The notes under the pieces are model-generated. The model made no database searches and was not told the origin of the DNA. It saw nothing but the letters and a program-made list of their open reading frames with translations. From Opitutales bacterium (GTDB lineage: Bacteria; Verrucomicrobiota; Verrucomicrobiia; Opitutales; Oceanipulchritudinaceae), in contig SLLG01000151.1 in NCBI GenBank assembly GCA_007134215.1, positions 1 to 46,643 on the forward strand: a stretch of 46,643 nt of DNA. Direction: 5' to 3'. The translations under genes and the position numbers were made by a program. Each line of letters starts with the position of its first letter. Position 1 is the first letter of the stretch. Below, one piece after another: positions 35,308-45,018 of the stretch.

Positions 35308-37203
35308 ATGAAGACCCGTACGCACCGCCTTTTCGCCTGTCTTGCCGCCGCGCTCTGTCTCGGCGGATCCGCCGCCGCCGCGCCCGCGCCCGCCGAAATC
35401 TGGGTGTCGCCCGACGGCTCCGACCTTAACGAAGGCACGCGCGCCGCGCCGATGGCCTCCATCGACCTTGCCCAGCGCAAGGCGCGCGAGATGCGCCGCC
35501 TCAAGGACCCCGCCGCGGAGGGCGGCGTGGATGTGATTCTGCGCGGCGGCGTTTATCGCCTCATCCAGCCGCTGCTCGTCCGCCCGGAGGATTCGGGGAC
35601 GGCGGATTCGCCGACGGTCTTCAAGGCGGCGCCGGGGGAGCGGCCGGTCATCAGCGGGGGAGTGCCGGTGACGGGTTGGGCGCCCTTGCGCGAGACTGTC
35701 GCAGGGCTTCCGGAGGCGGCGCGGGGCAACGTGTGGGTGGCGGAGGCCCCGCGGGCCGGCCCGCGGCGGGTGGAGTTCCGCGACCTCTGGGTGGACGGTC
35801 GTCGGGCCGACCGCGCGCGCGATGCCTACGGCGAGGAAATGAATGAACTGCTCGTGTGGGACCGCGAAAACCGGGAGGCGTGGATTCCCGCGCCGGCGGG
35901 CGATTGGTCGGGCAATCCCGAGCCCATGGAGATGGTCGTGCACCAGATGTGGGCGGTGGCCGTGATGCGCGTAAAGACCTTCGAGGTGCGCGGCGACCGG
36001 GCGCGCGTGACCTTTCATGAGCCGGAGAGCCGTCTCCAGTTCGAGAAGCCCTGGCCCTTTGTCTGGATGCGCGGCGAGGGCAACGACTCTCCCTACTACC
36101 TGACGAATTCCATCCGCCTCCTCAACCGCCCCGGCGAGTGGTACCAATGCCCGGAGAGCGGCCGCGTCTACTACTGGCCGCGCGACGGCGAGGCCATGGC
36201 CTCCGCCGAGGTGACTGCGCCTTATCTGGAGACGGTTGTGCGCGTCGCGGGCACGACGGACCGCCCGGTCTCGCATGTCCATTTTCGCGGGCTGGAGTTT
36301 TCCCACACGACATGGATGCGCCCGACCCACTATGGCCATGTGCCGCTGCAGGCCGGCTTTTTCATGTATGACGCCTACAACCTTTCGCCGCGGGGCACGC
36401 CCGAAAGCGACACGCTCTGCAATCAGGCGTGGGTCGGACGCAAGCCCGCCGCCGTGACGGTGGAAGGGCTCCACGACTCCAGCTTCGAGCGCTGCTTTTT
36501 CACGCACCACGCTTCGGCCGGGCTGGACCTTGTGCGCGCCACCCGCGGCAACCGCGTCGAGGGAAACGTTTTTCGCGACATCGGCGGCAACGGTCTGGTC
36601 ATCGGCGCTTTCCAGGAGGAGGGTGTGGAGACGCACCTGCCCTACGATCCGGCGGATCCACGGGAGTTGTGTCAGAATGAGCGGATTGCCAACAATCTGT
36701 TTGTCGACGTGGCCAATGTCGACTGGGGGTGCGTCGCCGTCATCGCCGGCTTCGTGCGCGGGGTGACCATCGAGCACAATGAAATCCGCGACGTCTCCTA
36801 CACGGGCATCAGTCTCGGGTGGGGATGGGTCATCGCGGAGAGCGCGATGCGCGACAACCACGTGCGCAACAACCATATCCACCGCTACGGCATGCACATG
36901 TACGACACCGCCGGCATCTACACGCTGTCTTCGCAGCCGGACTCGTCGATCACGGGCAACAGCGTGCATTCGATTCTCCGGCCGTCCTACGTGCACGATC
37001 CGCACCACTGGTCTTACATCTATCTGGACGAGGGCTCGGACCACTTCCTTGTGGAGGACAACTGGACCGAGGGTGTGAAATTCTCCACCAACCGAACCGG
37101 TGAGAACAACGTCTGGCGGCGCACCGGTCCCCATGCGCCGCGCGAGGTCCGCGAGAACGCCGGGTTGCAGCGCAGGTTCCGCGACTTGCTTGAATCGCTC
37201 TGA
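35308..37203 (+). CDS. Secreted right-handed beta-helix protein, GH141-like
   Basis: This 631-residue precursor has a signal peptide (cleavage near residue 25, GSAAAA). After an IWVSPDGSDLNEGTRAAPMA entry strand typical of beta-helix enzymes comes a region with ISGGVPVTGWAPL and a substrate-pocket insert. The long run of rungs (about 300-590) has N-rich turns such as IEHNEIRDVSYTGISLGWGW and RNNHIHRYGMHMYDTAGIYT. The entry strand, overall length and ending resemble proteins of family GH141, which includes the RG-II 2-O-methyl-L-fucosidase of Bacteroides. The match is from memory of the family, not from an alignment. It is divergent from the apiose-type cluster and shares an operator-like site with the gene downstream. 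Confidence 0.7.
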   Translation: MKTRTHRLFACLAAALCLGGSAAAAPAPAEIWVSPDGSDLNEGTRAAPMASIDLAQRKAREMRRLKDPAAEGGVDVILRGGVYRLIQPLLVRPEDSGTADSPTVFKAAPGERPVISGGVPVTGWAPLRETVAGLPEAARGNVWVAEAPRAGPRRVEFRDLWVDGRRADRARDAYGEEMNELLVWDRENREAWIPAPAGDWSGNPEPMEMVVHQMWAVAVMRVKTFEVRGDRARVTFHEPESRLQFEKPWPFVWMRGEGNDSPYYLTNSIRLLNRPGEWYQCPESGRVYYWPRDGEAMASAEVTAPYLETVVRVAGTTDRPVSHVHFRGLEFSHTTWMRPTHYGHVPLQAGFFMYDAYNLSPRGTPESDTLCNQAWVGRKPAAVTVEGLHDSSFERCFFTHHASAGLDLVRATRGNRVEGNVFRDIGGNGLVIGAFQEEGVETHLPYDPADPRELCQNERIANNLFVDVANVDWGCVAVIAGFVRGVTIEHNEIRDVSYTGISLGWGWVIAESAMRDNHVRNNHIHRYGMHMYDTAGIYTLSSQPDSSITGNSVHSILRPSYVHDPHHWSYIYLDEGSDHFLVEDNWTEGVKFSTNRTGENNVWRRTGPHAPREVRENAGLQRRFRDLLESL

Positions 37204-37256
37204 GGCGCGGGTGTCCGGGGCGCCGGGTTCTGGTGAAATAATTTCCAGATTCATCA

Positions 37257-37274
37257 GTTCATTTGAAATTCATC
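37257..37274 (+). promoter_or_regulatory. Operator-like 18-mer, copy 2
   Basis: GTTCATTTGAAATTCATC matches the inverse of 35240-35257 with one difference. It lies 63 bases before the CotH-type gene. A further dyad, TGAAATAATTTCC, is 20 bases upstream of it. Confidence 0.45.
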
Positions 37275-37337
37275 TTGCGTTGCCCGGAGGTTTGGTCGAA
37301 CCTTCAAGGCTTAACCTTGGATTTCGTATTTTATTTC

Positions 37338-40300
37338 ATGAAAATTACCCCGAAAATTAGCTCTGCCAAATCGATTGTTTTCCTGTGGGCCGCCGGATGC
37401 ATGTTCGCTTCGCCGCTCTTCGGGGGCGATGTTGTGATCAATGAAATCATGGCATCCAACGGTTCCACCATTGCCGACGAAGACGGCGACTACCCGGACT
37501 GGGTGGAGTTGTACAACCGCGGGGCAACCCCGGTGGACCTCGCGGGGTGGGGCTTTTCCGACCGCGTGGACAACCCGTTCAAATGGATGATCGGCGAGGC
37601 CGTGATCCAACCGCAGGGCCGGCTTCTCGTCTGGGCGTCGGGAAAAGACCGGCCGGGCCCCGACCACCTGCACGCGGGCTTTTCCATCAGCGCCGACGGT
37701 GAACCCGTGGTTCTCACGCGGCCCGACGGATCGACAGCCGACATGGTGCCGGCCGTACCCATTCCCCGCGACATTTCTTACGGGCGCATCACCGACGGCG
37801 GACTGGAGTTCGGGTACTTCGCGGAACCAACGCCGATGGCCCCGAACGCGGACACCGCCGCCGCCTCTCTTCTCGCTTCGCCGGAATTCTCGCACCGCCG
37901 CGGCTTTTACGACGAGGCCTTCGACCTCGAGCTGCGGCACGACGATCCGCAGGCGGCAATTGTCTACACCCTCGACGGGACGAAGCCGACGCCTGCTTCC
38001 GGAATTCCCTATACCGTTCCGGTCCGGATCGAGTCCACCTCTGTCGTGCGGGTCGCCGCCTTCCGCGAAGGCGCGCTCTCCGTCGGCAACGACGTCACGG
38101 CCAGCTACTTCTTTCTCGACGACATCATTCACCGCACCCGCGAAGCGCCGGAGGGCTATCCAAACACGTGGACATGGGGCAACTTCGATCACATCAGCTA
38201 CGGTATGAGCGAGGCGGTTATCAACCGCGACGGCTACGCCGGCCGCATGAAAGAGGCGCTCCTCCACATTCCCACCGTATCGCTCGTCATCCCGGTCGAG
38301 GATATGTTCGGCGGCAACGGCATCTACGCCAATCCTACACAGCGGGTGGAGGGCGAAGACTACCGGTGGGAGCGGGAGTCCTCGGTGGAGTGGATCGACC
38401 CGAACGGCGGACCGGAGTTCAACCTCAACGCCGGACTGCGCATCCAGGGCGCGGGCAGCCGGGGCACGGACAGCACCCCGAAGAAGTCCTTCCGCCTTCT
38501 CTTCAAGAGCGACTACGGCCCGAACGAACTGGATTTTCCGGCCATGGCACCGCAGGGCTCGCCGGTGGAGAGCTACAACACGATCATCCTCAAAGCCAAA
38601 TACAACAATTCGTGGACGCATTGGTGGCAGCGCTACAACGGTCTCTATCTTCTCGACCAGTGGATGAAGGACAGGCAGGCCGCGATGAGCGGCATCGGCT
38701 CCCACGGGCGTCACGTCCATCTCTACATCAACGGTTTGTATTGGGGACTTTATATGCTCTCGGAGCGTCCGGACGCCGCGTGGGCCGCCGGTTATCTTGG
38801 CGGTGAGCGCGAGGAATACGACGCGCGGAGTTGGCGTGAGGGAATGCGCGACGGCGATGAGGAGCGGTGGAACGCGGACATACAGGGAGTCGTGCAACGC
38901 GACCTGACAGACAACGACAACTACCTCGCCTTGCAGGAATTTCTCGATATCGATCACTTCATTGACTACAACCTCACGCAGATGTTCGCCGGCAATACGG
39001 ACTGGCCGCGCAACAACTGGACGGCCGTGCGCCATCGCGAGGACGGGCGCGTCTACCACATTGTCTGGGACACCGAGAGCGCTTTTGAGGATGTGAACGA
39101 GAATGTCGTCCACACGGCGTGGGATTCGCCGCGCCGCATCGGCGATCCGCCGACCTTCTTCGGCCCACTGCGGCACAACGCGGAGTTCCGGCTGCGCTTT
39201 GCCGACCGGGTGCGCCTCCACATGTTCAACGGCGGTGCGCTTTCGCCGGAGGTCACCGTTCCGGATCTCGCCCGTGTCGCGGCGGAGGCCCGTCCCGCCG
39301 TCTTTGGCGAGGAAGCGCGCTGGGGCTCCTACCGCATCGAGATCCGCGAGCGCCGCACTCCCGTCCACCGCTACGGTGTTGAAACCCATTGGGATCCAAC
39401 GCTCGACCGTATGCTCAATGATTTCCTGCCGCAGCGCACGGAGATCGTTGTCGAACAACTCCGCGACGCCGGTTTTTATCCTTCCGTGGATGCGCCCGAT
39501 TTTGCGCAGCACGGCGGCGGCTTCGCACCCGGCTTCAATCTTGTCATCGAAAACCCGAACGGATCGGGAACCATCCACTACACGACGGACGGCTCCGACC
39601 CCCGCGAGTTCGGGACGGGCGCTGTCGCGGCTGGTGCGCAGGCCTACAGCGGTGGTGTCGCCCTCAACGAAGCGGTTGTCGTGAAAGCGCGTGTCCTCGA
39701 CGGCGGCACATGGAGCGCGGTGACGGAGGCGTCGTTCTTTCCCGACCTTGACGGATTCACCTTTCTGCCGGGCGGGACCGCCGACTGGACCGTCGGCGCC
39801 AACTGGGACGGCGGTCACTTCCCGAATGGAGCGGGGACGGATGCCGTCATCGCCGCGCCGGCTCCGGACGCCGACCGCAATATCAACATCCGTGAACCGG
39901 TAACGGTCGGCAGCATTTCGTTTCAGCAGGGTGCCTCGGTGTCGCGCAACCGCGTGCGCGACCGCGACACCGGCAACACGCTGACCTTCGCCGATCCCGG
40001 CGGGAGCGCGCGGATCGAGGTGACGGGCGGGGGCGGCGGATTTGTCGAATTCGATGTGGAGGCGGGCACGTTTCTCGCCAACGATCTTATCCTCGACGTG
40101 CGCAACCCGGACGGCGATCCCGATTACGGCGCGCTGCGCCTGCGGCGCGGATGGTCCGGGCCCGGCGGTCTCGTGAAGACAGGTGCGGGCTTCGCCTCCC
40201 TCACTGGCGGCGGAAAATCATTCTCCGGATCCATTACTATCACCGAGGGTGCCCTGATGATCACCGAGCCGGCGACGCCGCGCTTTGCGAAGAGCGTCAC

Positions 40301-41615
40301 GGTGGAATCCGGGGGGCAGTTGCGCCTCATCTCGGGCAGCGGCGGCGGAGATACGCGCGTCTACTCTTTCGGCGGGCGGATTTCGATTGACGGTCCGGGG
40401 CTCGGTTCCGGTCTTCCGGAAGGCGAAGGAATGGGATTGCTCGGGGCGCTGCGCTACGATCCCGGCGTGAACGACAACCATGCCGTTCTCACCAACGCAG
40501 TCGACTTCGCGGGGCCGGCCTCGCTGCACGTCGACGGCACGCGCAACACCCTTGAACTCACCGGAAGCCTCGGCGGTGCCCACGGCTTCAGCAAGAGCGG
40601 GGGCGGCACGGTCCTGCTGAGGGGAGAAAACGCCGCCTACACCGCGCCCGTATCCATTTCGCACGGACCGTTGTTGATCCGCGGCTCGATCGGCTCCGCC
40701 GTGACTGTCGCCGGCACAGGTGTGTTCGGAGGAACGGGCCGGACGGGAGCGCTGAGCGGCACCGGGCAGGTCGTGGTCGAAGAGGGCGTGCTGCATGCTC
40801 CCTCGGCGGACGGGCTCTCGCATACCTTCGTTCTTTCGGAGGCCGTCGGCACCGCGCCGACGGGCGCGCCCCCCTCCGGCAACGGTGTGCTCCGCCTCGA
40901 TTCCGCGCCGACGAACGTCGGGTTGATCTCGATTTACGTCACGGAGCCTGCCGACGAAGACCATGCGCTGGAATACACGGGCGGTCTCTTCGTACCTGCT
41001 TCGGTTGACCTCGCGGCGCTTCTCGGCACGACCCACTCGCGGGTTTACCTGCCGGACGACGGCGGGGACCACGAATTCAACGGCCAGTTGTGGACACGCG
41101 CGAACGAAGCGGTCGTTTCCGTGGAGGAAGTCGAATGGTACTTCAGCAGTGGATACGCCTCCGGAAAGACCCTGCGCGTCGAAGTGCCGACCATGGAAAC
41201 GGACTACACCGCGTGGCGGGACAGCCAGTTTCCCGATCTGGTTGACCGCGCCAACCCGGCGGTCTCCGGACCGTTCGCGTCGCCGCGCGGCGACGGCGTC
41301 ACCAACCTTGAGCGGTACGCGTACGACATCGGTCTCGACGCCGATCCGTTGCCGCGGATGCCCCGCGTTCTCACGGCAGGCGGTTCGGTCGGGGTGGGCT
41401 TCTACCATCCCGCGAGCCGGGTTGATCTGCGCTACCGCGTCCGTGCTTCAGCCGATCTCGTCGACTGGAGCGAGATTCTTTTCGACTCGGCGACCGATCC
41501 GTTCCCCCCTGCGGAGGATGGCCGGGTGTCCGTGACCGATCCCGTTTTCACGGCAAATGGACCGGCCCGCTTCTATTACGTGGAGATCCGGTTCCGCGAC
41601 GGCTTTGCGCCGTGA
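37338..41615 (+). CDS. Giant secreted protein: lamin-tail, CotH kinase-like and autotransporter-type repeats
   Basis: This 1425-residue precursor has a signal peptide (cleavage near residue 29). Domains in order: lamin-tail domain (about 30-160, VINEIMASNGS and DWVELYNRG), a chitobiase-C-like Ig module (about 195-265, IVYTLDGTKPTPASG), a CotH-like domain (about 290-690, with HLYINGLYWGLYMLSERPD and VWDTESAFED), a second chitobiase-C-like module (about 710-770, IHYTTDGSDPREFG), beta-strand repeats of the autotransporter-associated type (about 860-1160, GGLVKTGAGFASLTGGG and GFSKSGGGTVLLRGENA), and a C-terminal domain. CotH proteins can be secretory kinases; whether this one is active is unknown. 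The start ATG is just before the signal peptide; the frame opens 25 codons earlier. It probably adheres to or displays enzymes on polysaccharide. Confidence 0.85.
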   Translation: MKITPKISSAKSIVFLWAAGCMFASPLFGGDVVINEIMASNGSTIADEDGDYPDWVELYNRGATPVDLAGWGFSDRVDNPFKWMIGEAVIQPQGRLLVWASGKDRPGPDHLHAGFSISADGEPVVLTRPDGSTADMVPAVPIPRDISYGRITDGGLEFGYFAEPTPMAPNADTAAASLLASPEFSHRRGFYDEAFDLELRHDDPQAAIVYTLDGTKPTPASGIPYTVPVRIESTSVVRVAAFREGALSVGNDVTASYFFLDDIIHRTREAPEGYPNTWTWGNFDHISYGMSEAVINRDGYAGRMKEALLHIPTVSLVIPVEDMFGGNGIYANPTQRVEGEDYRWERESSVEWIDPNGGPEFNLNAGLRIQGAGSRGTDSTPKKSFRLLFKSDYGPNELDFPAMAPQGSPVESYNTIILKAKYNNSWTHWWQRYNGLYLLDQWMKDRQAAMSGIGSHGRHVHLYINGLYWGLYMLSERPDAAWAAGYLGGEREEYDARSWREGMRDGDEERWNADIQGVVQRDLTDNDNYLALQEFLDIDHFIDYNLTQMFAGNTDWPRNNWTAVRHREDGRVYHIVWDTESAFEDVNENVVHTAWDSPRRIGDPPTFFGPLRHNAEFRLRFADRVRLHMFNGGALSPEVTVPDLARVAAEARPAVFGEEARWGSYRIEIRERRTPVHRYGVETHWDPTLDRMLNDFLPQRTEIVVEQLRDAGFYPSVDAPDFAQHGGGFAPGFNLVIENPNGSGTIHYTTDGSDPREFGTGAVAAGAQAYSGGVALNEAVVVKARVLDGGTWSAVTEASFFPDLDGFTFLPGGTADWTVGANWDGGHFPNGAGTDAVIAAPAPDADRNINIREPVTVGSISFQQGASVSRNRVRDRDTGNTLTFADPGGSARIEVTGGGGGFVEFDVEAGTFLANDLILDVRNPDGDPDYGALRLRRGWSGPGGLVKTGAGFASLTGGGKSFSGSITITEGALMITEPATPRFAKSVTVESGGQLRLISGSGGGDTRVYSFGGRISIDGPGLGSGLPEGEGMGLLGALRYDPGVNDNHAVLTNAVDFAGPASLHVDGTRNTLELTGSLGGAHGFSKSGGGTVLLRGENAAYTAPVSISHGPLLIRGSIGSAVTVAGTGVFGGTGRTGALSGTGQVVVEEGVLHAPSADGLSHTFVLSEAVGTAPTGAPPSGNGVLRLDSAPTNVGLISIYVTEPADEDHALEYTGGLFVPASVDLAALLGTTHSRVYLPDDGGDHEFNGQLWTRANEAVVSVEEVEWYFSSGYASGKTLRVEVPTMETDYTAWRDSQFPDLVDRANPAVSGPFASPRGDGVTNLERYAYDIGLDADPLPRMPRVLTAGGSVGVGFYHPASRVDLRYRVRASADLVDWSEILFDSATDPFPPAEDGRVSVTDPVFTANGPARFYYVEIRFRDGFAP

Positions 41616-41660
41616 GGGCGGACCGGCGGTTGCGAATGAAAGTATCCACCTGATTTGATT

Positions 41661-43115
41661 ATGAAAACACATACGCTCCAACCCCTTCGACGCGCTCTCT
41701 TTGCGGGAGCACTTGTTCTATCCGGATGGACCCTTCCCGCGGCCGCCGCCGCGGAAGAGAAGGCGCCCATCCGCCCGCACGCGGCCAATACGTGGTATTG
41801 GGAATACCACGGCGAGCCGGTCATCCTCGTGGGCGGAAGCCACCGCGACAATCTCTTCCAATGGGAGGGGCAGCCCATGATCGACCACCTCGACCTCCTC
41901 GTCTCGGTGGGCGGCAACTACGTGCGCTGCACCTTCTCCGACCGCAATCCGGGCGACATCTATGCCTTCAAGGAGATTGAGGACGGGATCTACGATCTCG
42001 ACCAGTGGAACGACGCCTACTGGGAGCGGCTCCGCGTTTTCCTGCGCGAGACGCACAATCGCGGCATCATCGTCCAGATCACGCTCTGGGACCCCTTTGA
42101 CCTCGCGGCGGGCAACTGGTTCCGCAATCCGTGGGGTCCCGACCAGAATATTAACTACGACGATGACGTCATCGCGAGCCGCGACGACTTCTACGACTCC
42201 GTGCGTTCGGAGAACACGGTGATGCTCGACTACCAGAAGCGTTTCGTCGACCACATCCTCGAACACACGCTCGCCTACGACCATGTGCTCTACAACATCA
42301 ACAACGAGAGCCGCAAGGGACCGGTGTGGGAGAATTTCTGGGCGAAGCACATTCTCGCGGCGGGAGAGGCCGCCGGGCGCGAGGTGTATGTCACGAGCAT
42401 GCACTTCGATCCGTCCAACGCCGTGCGCCATGCCATGACCTACCGCGATATCTACAGCTTTATCGAAATTTCGCAGAACAACCAGGACTCCCGCGGCGGT
42501 CGAGGGCAGGCGCACTGGGACAACATCATGTTCTGGCGCAAGAAGGTGGCGAACATGCCCGGCGGTCCCGTGCCCATGAACAACGAGAAGGTTTACGGCG
42601 GCGGCATGGGCTACCGTAATTATTCCTCCGGTACGTCGCGCGAGGCGGAGAATCGCTTTTGGCGTAACATCATCGCGGGATGCGCGTCGAGCCGCTTTCA
42701 CCGCGATGTCGTCGACTGGGGCATCGGCCTGACGGAGCGCGCGCAGATCAACCTCCGGGCGATGAGCCGCTTTCTTGAGAAGGTGGACATGCTGTCGAGC
42801 CACCCGCACAACGACCTCATCACCGTGCGCGCGCCGACGCGCGGGCTCATGGAGGCCTACGTCACGGCAAACATCGGAAAGCACTACGCGGTCTACTTTC
42901 CCGCCGGCCGCTACGTGGTGGATCTCGATCCGTGGGTGTATGTCGACCAGTTGAAGCTCCGCTGGCTCAGCATTGAAGACGGCGAGTGGTCTGAGCCGGA
43001 AATCGTCGACGTCGAGTGGGAGGGCAGCCAGGACGACTGGGGCTTCCGTGGGCGCGTGCGCCTCGAGACCCCGACAAACCGCGCCTTTGTCGCCCTCCTT
43101 GAGGTCGTCGAGTAG
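41661..43115 (+). CDS. Secreted TIM-barrel glycoside-hydrolase-like protein, family not assigned
   Basis: This 484-residue precursor has a signal peptide (cleavage near residue 30, LPAAAAA). The body reads like a clan GH-A barrel: an entry GEPVILVGGSHRDNLFQW, YVRCTFSD, GIIVQITLWDPFD, then E216 in YNINNESRKGP at the usual end of strand 4 and E309 in PMNNEKVYGG at the expected strand-7 position. A beta-sandwich tail follows (about 400-484). These are the positions of acid/base and nucleophile in retaining clan A enzymes. It is reminiscent of DUF4038/GH140-type proteins, a group that includes an RG-II apiosidase, but the match is loose and I do not assign a family. It lies between the CotH protein and the sugar symporter. 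Confidence 0.72.
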   Translation: MKTHTLQPLRRALFAGALVLSGWTLPAAAAAEEKAPIRPHAANTWYWEYHGEPVILVGGSHRDNLFQWEGQPMIDHLDLLVSVGGNYVRCTFSDRNPGDIYAFKEIEDGIYDLDQWNDAYWERLRVFLRETHNRGIIVQITLWDPFDLAAGNWFRNPWGPDQNINYDDDVIASRDDFYDSVRSENTVMLDYQKRFVDHILEHTLAYDHVLYNINNESRKGPVWENFWAKHILAAGEAAGREVYVTSMHFDPSNAVRHAMTYRDIYSFIEISQNNQDSRGGRGQAHWDNIMFWRKKVANMPGGPVPMNNEKVYGGGMGYRNYSSGTSREAENRFWRNIIAGCASSRFHRDVVDWGIGLTERAQINLRAMSRFLEKVDMLSSHPHNDLITVRAPTRGLMEAYVTANIGKHYAVYFPAGRYVVDLDPWVYVDQLKLRWLSIEDGEWSEPEIVDVEWEGSQDDWGFRGRVRLETPTNRAFVALLEVVE

Positions 43116-43153
43116 CTCGTACCCATACCGTAATCCCGAGACTCTTCACGCCC

Positions 43154-44614
43154 ATGGACCAGCCCACTGCGAAACCCTCCGTTCCCACGTTCAAGATCTT
43201 CGGCTACGCCACCGGCGACGCCGCGCTCTCCATCTTCCAGAACGGCATCAGCAACTTCGCGATGCTCTACTTCACCCTCGTACTGGGGTTGAGCCCGGTA
43301 TACGCGGGGATCGCGTTGAGTGTCACACTGGTCTGGGACGCCGTGACCGACCCGGTCATGGGCTACATCACCGACCAGACGCGCTCGCGCTTCGGACGGC
43401 GGCACGTCTACATCCTCTCCGGCGGCCTTGTCCTCGGGCTCTGCTTCTTCTGCCTCTGGTACGTGCCGACACTCTTTGTTTCAACCACCGCGATGTTCTG
43501 GGTCGTCCTCGGCCTGAGCCTTATGGTGCGCACGGCATCGACCGTATTCGTCGTTCCCTATGTCGCCCTCGGTTTTGAGATTTGCCCGGAGTATGCGGAG
43601 CGCTCCAAGCTCCAGGGGATACGCTTCTTCGTCATCATGACGACAAACTTCATTTTCGGGGCGATGGCGTGGACGCTCTTTTTCCGCGACGGCGTCCATC
43701 CGGAGACCGGTCGGCGGGTCGACGGGACGACGATTGCAGACAATTATATCACGATGGCCACGGTCCTCTCCATCGCCACCGTCATCGCCATTCTTTTCAG
43801 CGTCTACGTCACCCGCGCCTACGCCAAGGACAACCGCAGCACGGAGCTGCCCGGCCGTGGCTTGGGTTACTTCTTCCGGAGCATCACGGCGATCTTCAAA
43901 GACCGGCTCGCATGGTTTGTCTTCGCCTTCTTCGGCGTTGTCCAGCTCGGTATGATGCTGACCTCGCAGGTGCAAATGTTCACCTATGTCTTTTTCATGG
44001 AACTGACGCACCTTGAGAAGACGTTTGTGCACGGTGCCGGGATGGTCGCCTTCGGGTTCTGTTCGCTCAGCCTCGCCGGGACCGTGAAGCGCTTTGACAA
44101 GAAACCGGTGGGGTATTTCGGCATCGGCATGGCGATGCTCGGCGGTGCCCTTCTCTTTGTCATGTTCACGGGGGGCATCATCGATCCGCGCACGGCCTTC
44201 TCCCTCGGTCCGGTAAGTGTGCCCGTCGGGGTGATCATCTTCGGATTCGGGCAAGCTCTGTGGTGGGGCGGGTGCGGGATGCTCACCCCGCTCGCGACAT
44301 CGATGATCGCTGACACTTCCGAACTGAGCCACCGACGCAGCGGTGTGCTCAAGGACGGCAGTTACGCCGCTGCCTTCAGCTTCTTCACCAAGGCGGCCCA
44401 GTCCATCGGCCTCGTCATCACCGGCTTCATGATCCGGCTCTCAGGCATCGATCCCGACGCGGAGGAGCAAACGGCGTCCGCTGTGCGCAATATCGCCACG
44501 ATGACGTTCCTGTGCGGACCGTTTCTGCTCCTTATCGTCATCTACATTCTCCACAAGTATCCCATTGACCGCGAATTCATGGATCGCGTGCGTTCGGGGA
44601 AACAAGCACCGTGA
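43154..44614 (+). CDS. GPH-family (glycoside-pentoside-hexuronide) cation symporter, MFS
   Basis: This 486-residue protein has 12 transmembrane helices. Family landmarks are FGYATGDAALSIFQNGISNF at the N-terminus, DAVTDPVMGYITDQTRSRFGRR in the first loop with the cation-site aspartates of the MelB type, and YVALGFEICPEYAERSKLQG. Members import glycosides, pentosides or uronides with sodium or protons. Its place next to secreted hydrolases, and the cytoplasmic GH78 in the opposite operon, suggest uptake of a rhamnosyl or apiosyl oligosaccharide. It starts 38 bases after the TIM-barrel gene, so both are probably co-transcribed. Confidence 0.92.
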   Translation: MDQPTAKPSVPTFKIFGYATGDAALSIFQNGISNFAMLYFTLVLGLSPVYAGIALSVTLVWDAVTDPVMGYITDQTRSRFGRRHVYILSGGLVLGLCFFCLWYVPTLFVSTTAMFWVVLGLSLMVRTASTVFVVPYVALGFEICPEYAERSKLQGIRFFVIMTTNFIFGAMAWTLFFRDGVHPETGRRVDGTTIADNYITMATVLSIATVIAILFSVYVTRAYAKDNRSTELPGRGLGYFFRSITAIFKDRLAWFVFAFFGVVQLGMMLTSQVQMFTYVFFMELTHLEKTFVHGAGMVAFGFCSLSLAGTVKRFDKKPVGYFGIGMAMLGGALLFVMFTGGIIDPRTAFSLGPVSVPVGVIIFGFGQALWWGGCGMLTPLATSMIADTSELSHRRSGVLKDGSYAAAFSFFTKAAQSIGLVITGFMIRLSGIDPDAEEQTASAVRNIATMTFLCGPFLLLIVIYILHKYPIDREFMDRVRSGKQAP

Positions 44615-44706
44615 CAAGTGCCTCCCGACAGCAGGACGACACTACCGTGCGGAATACCGCCGTACGGAAACGTCGGCACGCACGCGTCCGGTAACGCTTC
44701 CTTTGC

Positions 44707-45018
44707 ATGAACCCAACAGTGCCTGATCTCCGTCCAATCCATTCGCCATGGCGCTTCCGCTGGCGCGAGTTCCGTGTGCGGTTCATTCCATTGAGCGTGT
44801 TTTGCCTTTCGCTGGGGGCGGCGGTTGTGCTCTGGAATCTTGAGTTCTCACAGCGTCAGCACGACGGCGATGGAGCGCCCATGGAGGCTTTTGTTGGGGG
44901 CTCGCCACAACCGGTGGGCGATGGCGGGAAGCTGTGTACAACGAAGAATGTTCTACCAGAAACTGTTCTAACAATAACATCGAAAGTGGGAGAAAATCAT
45001 GAAGACATCCATCTATAA
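44707..45018 (+). pseudogene. Short membrane-protein frame, possible remnant of an adaptor protein
   Basis: The 103-residue frame starts MNPTVPDLRPIHSPWRFRWR and has one transmembrane helix (about 28-46, PLSVFCLSLGAAVVLW). This resembles the first 50 residues of membrane-fusion (HlyD-type) proteins, but the lipoyl and hairpin domains are absent and the last 20 codons run over the ribosome-binding site of the next gene. It may be a decayed gene or a small membrane protein. The rest of the 384 bases between the symporter and the next gene shows only a weak CCGTGCGG...CCGTACGG repeat. Confidence 0.3.

Noticed and set aside
35296-39818. Minus-strand frames of 652 and 835 residues across the beta-helix and CotH genes
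   Set aside because: The plus-strand products have signal peptides and recognisable domains; the minus-strand ones have neither.
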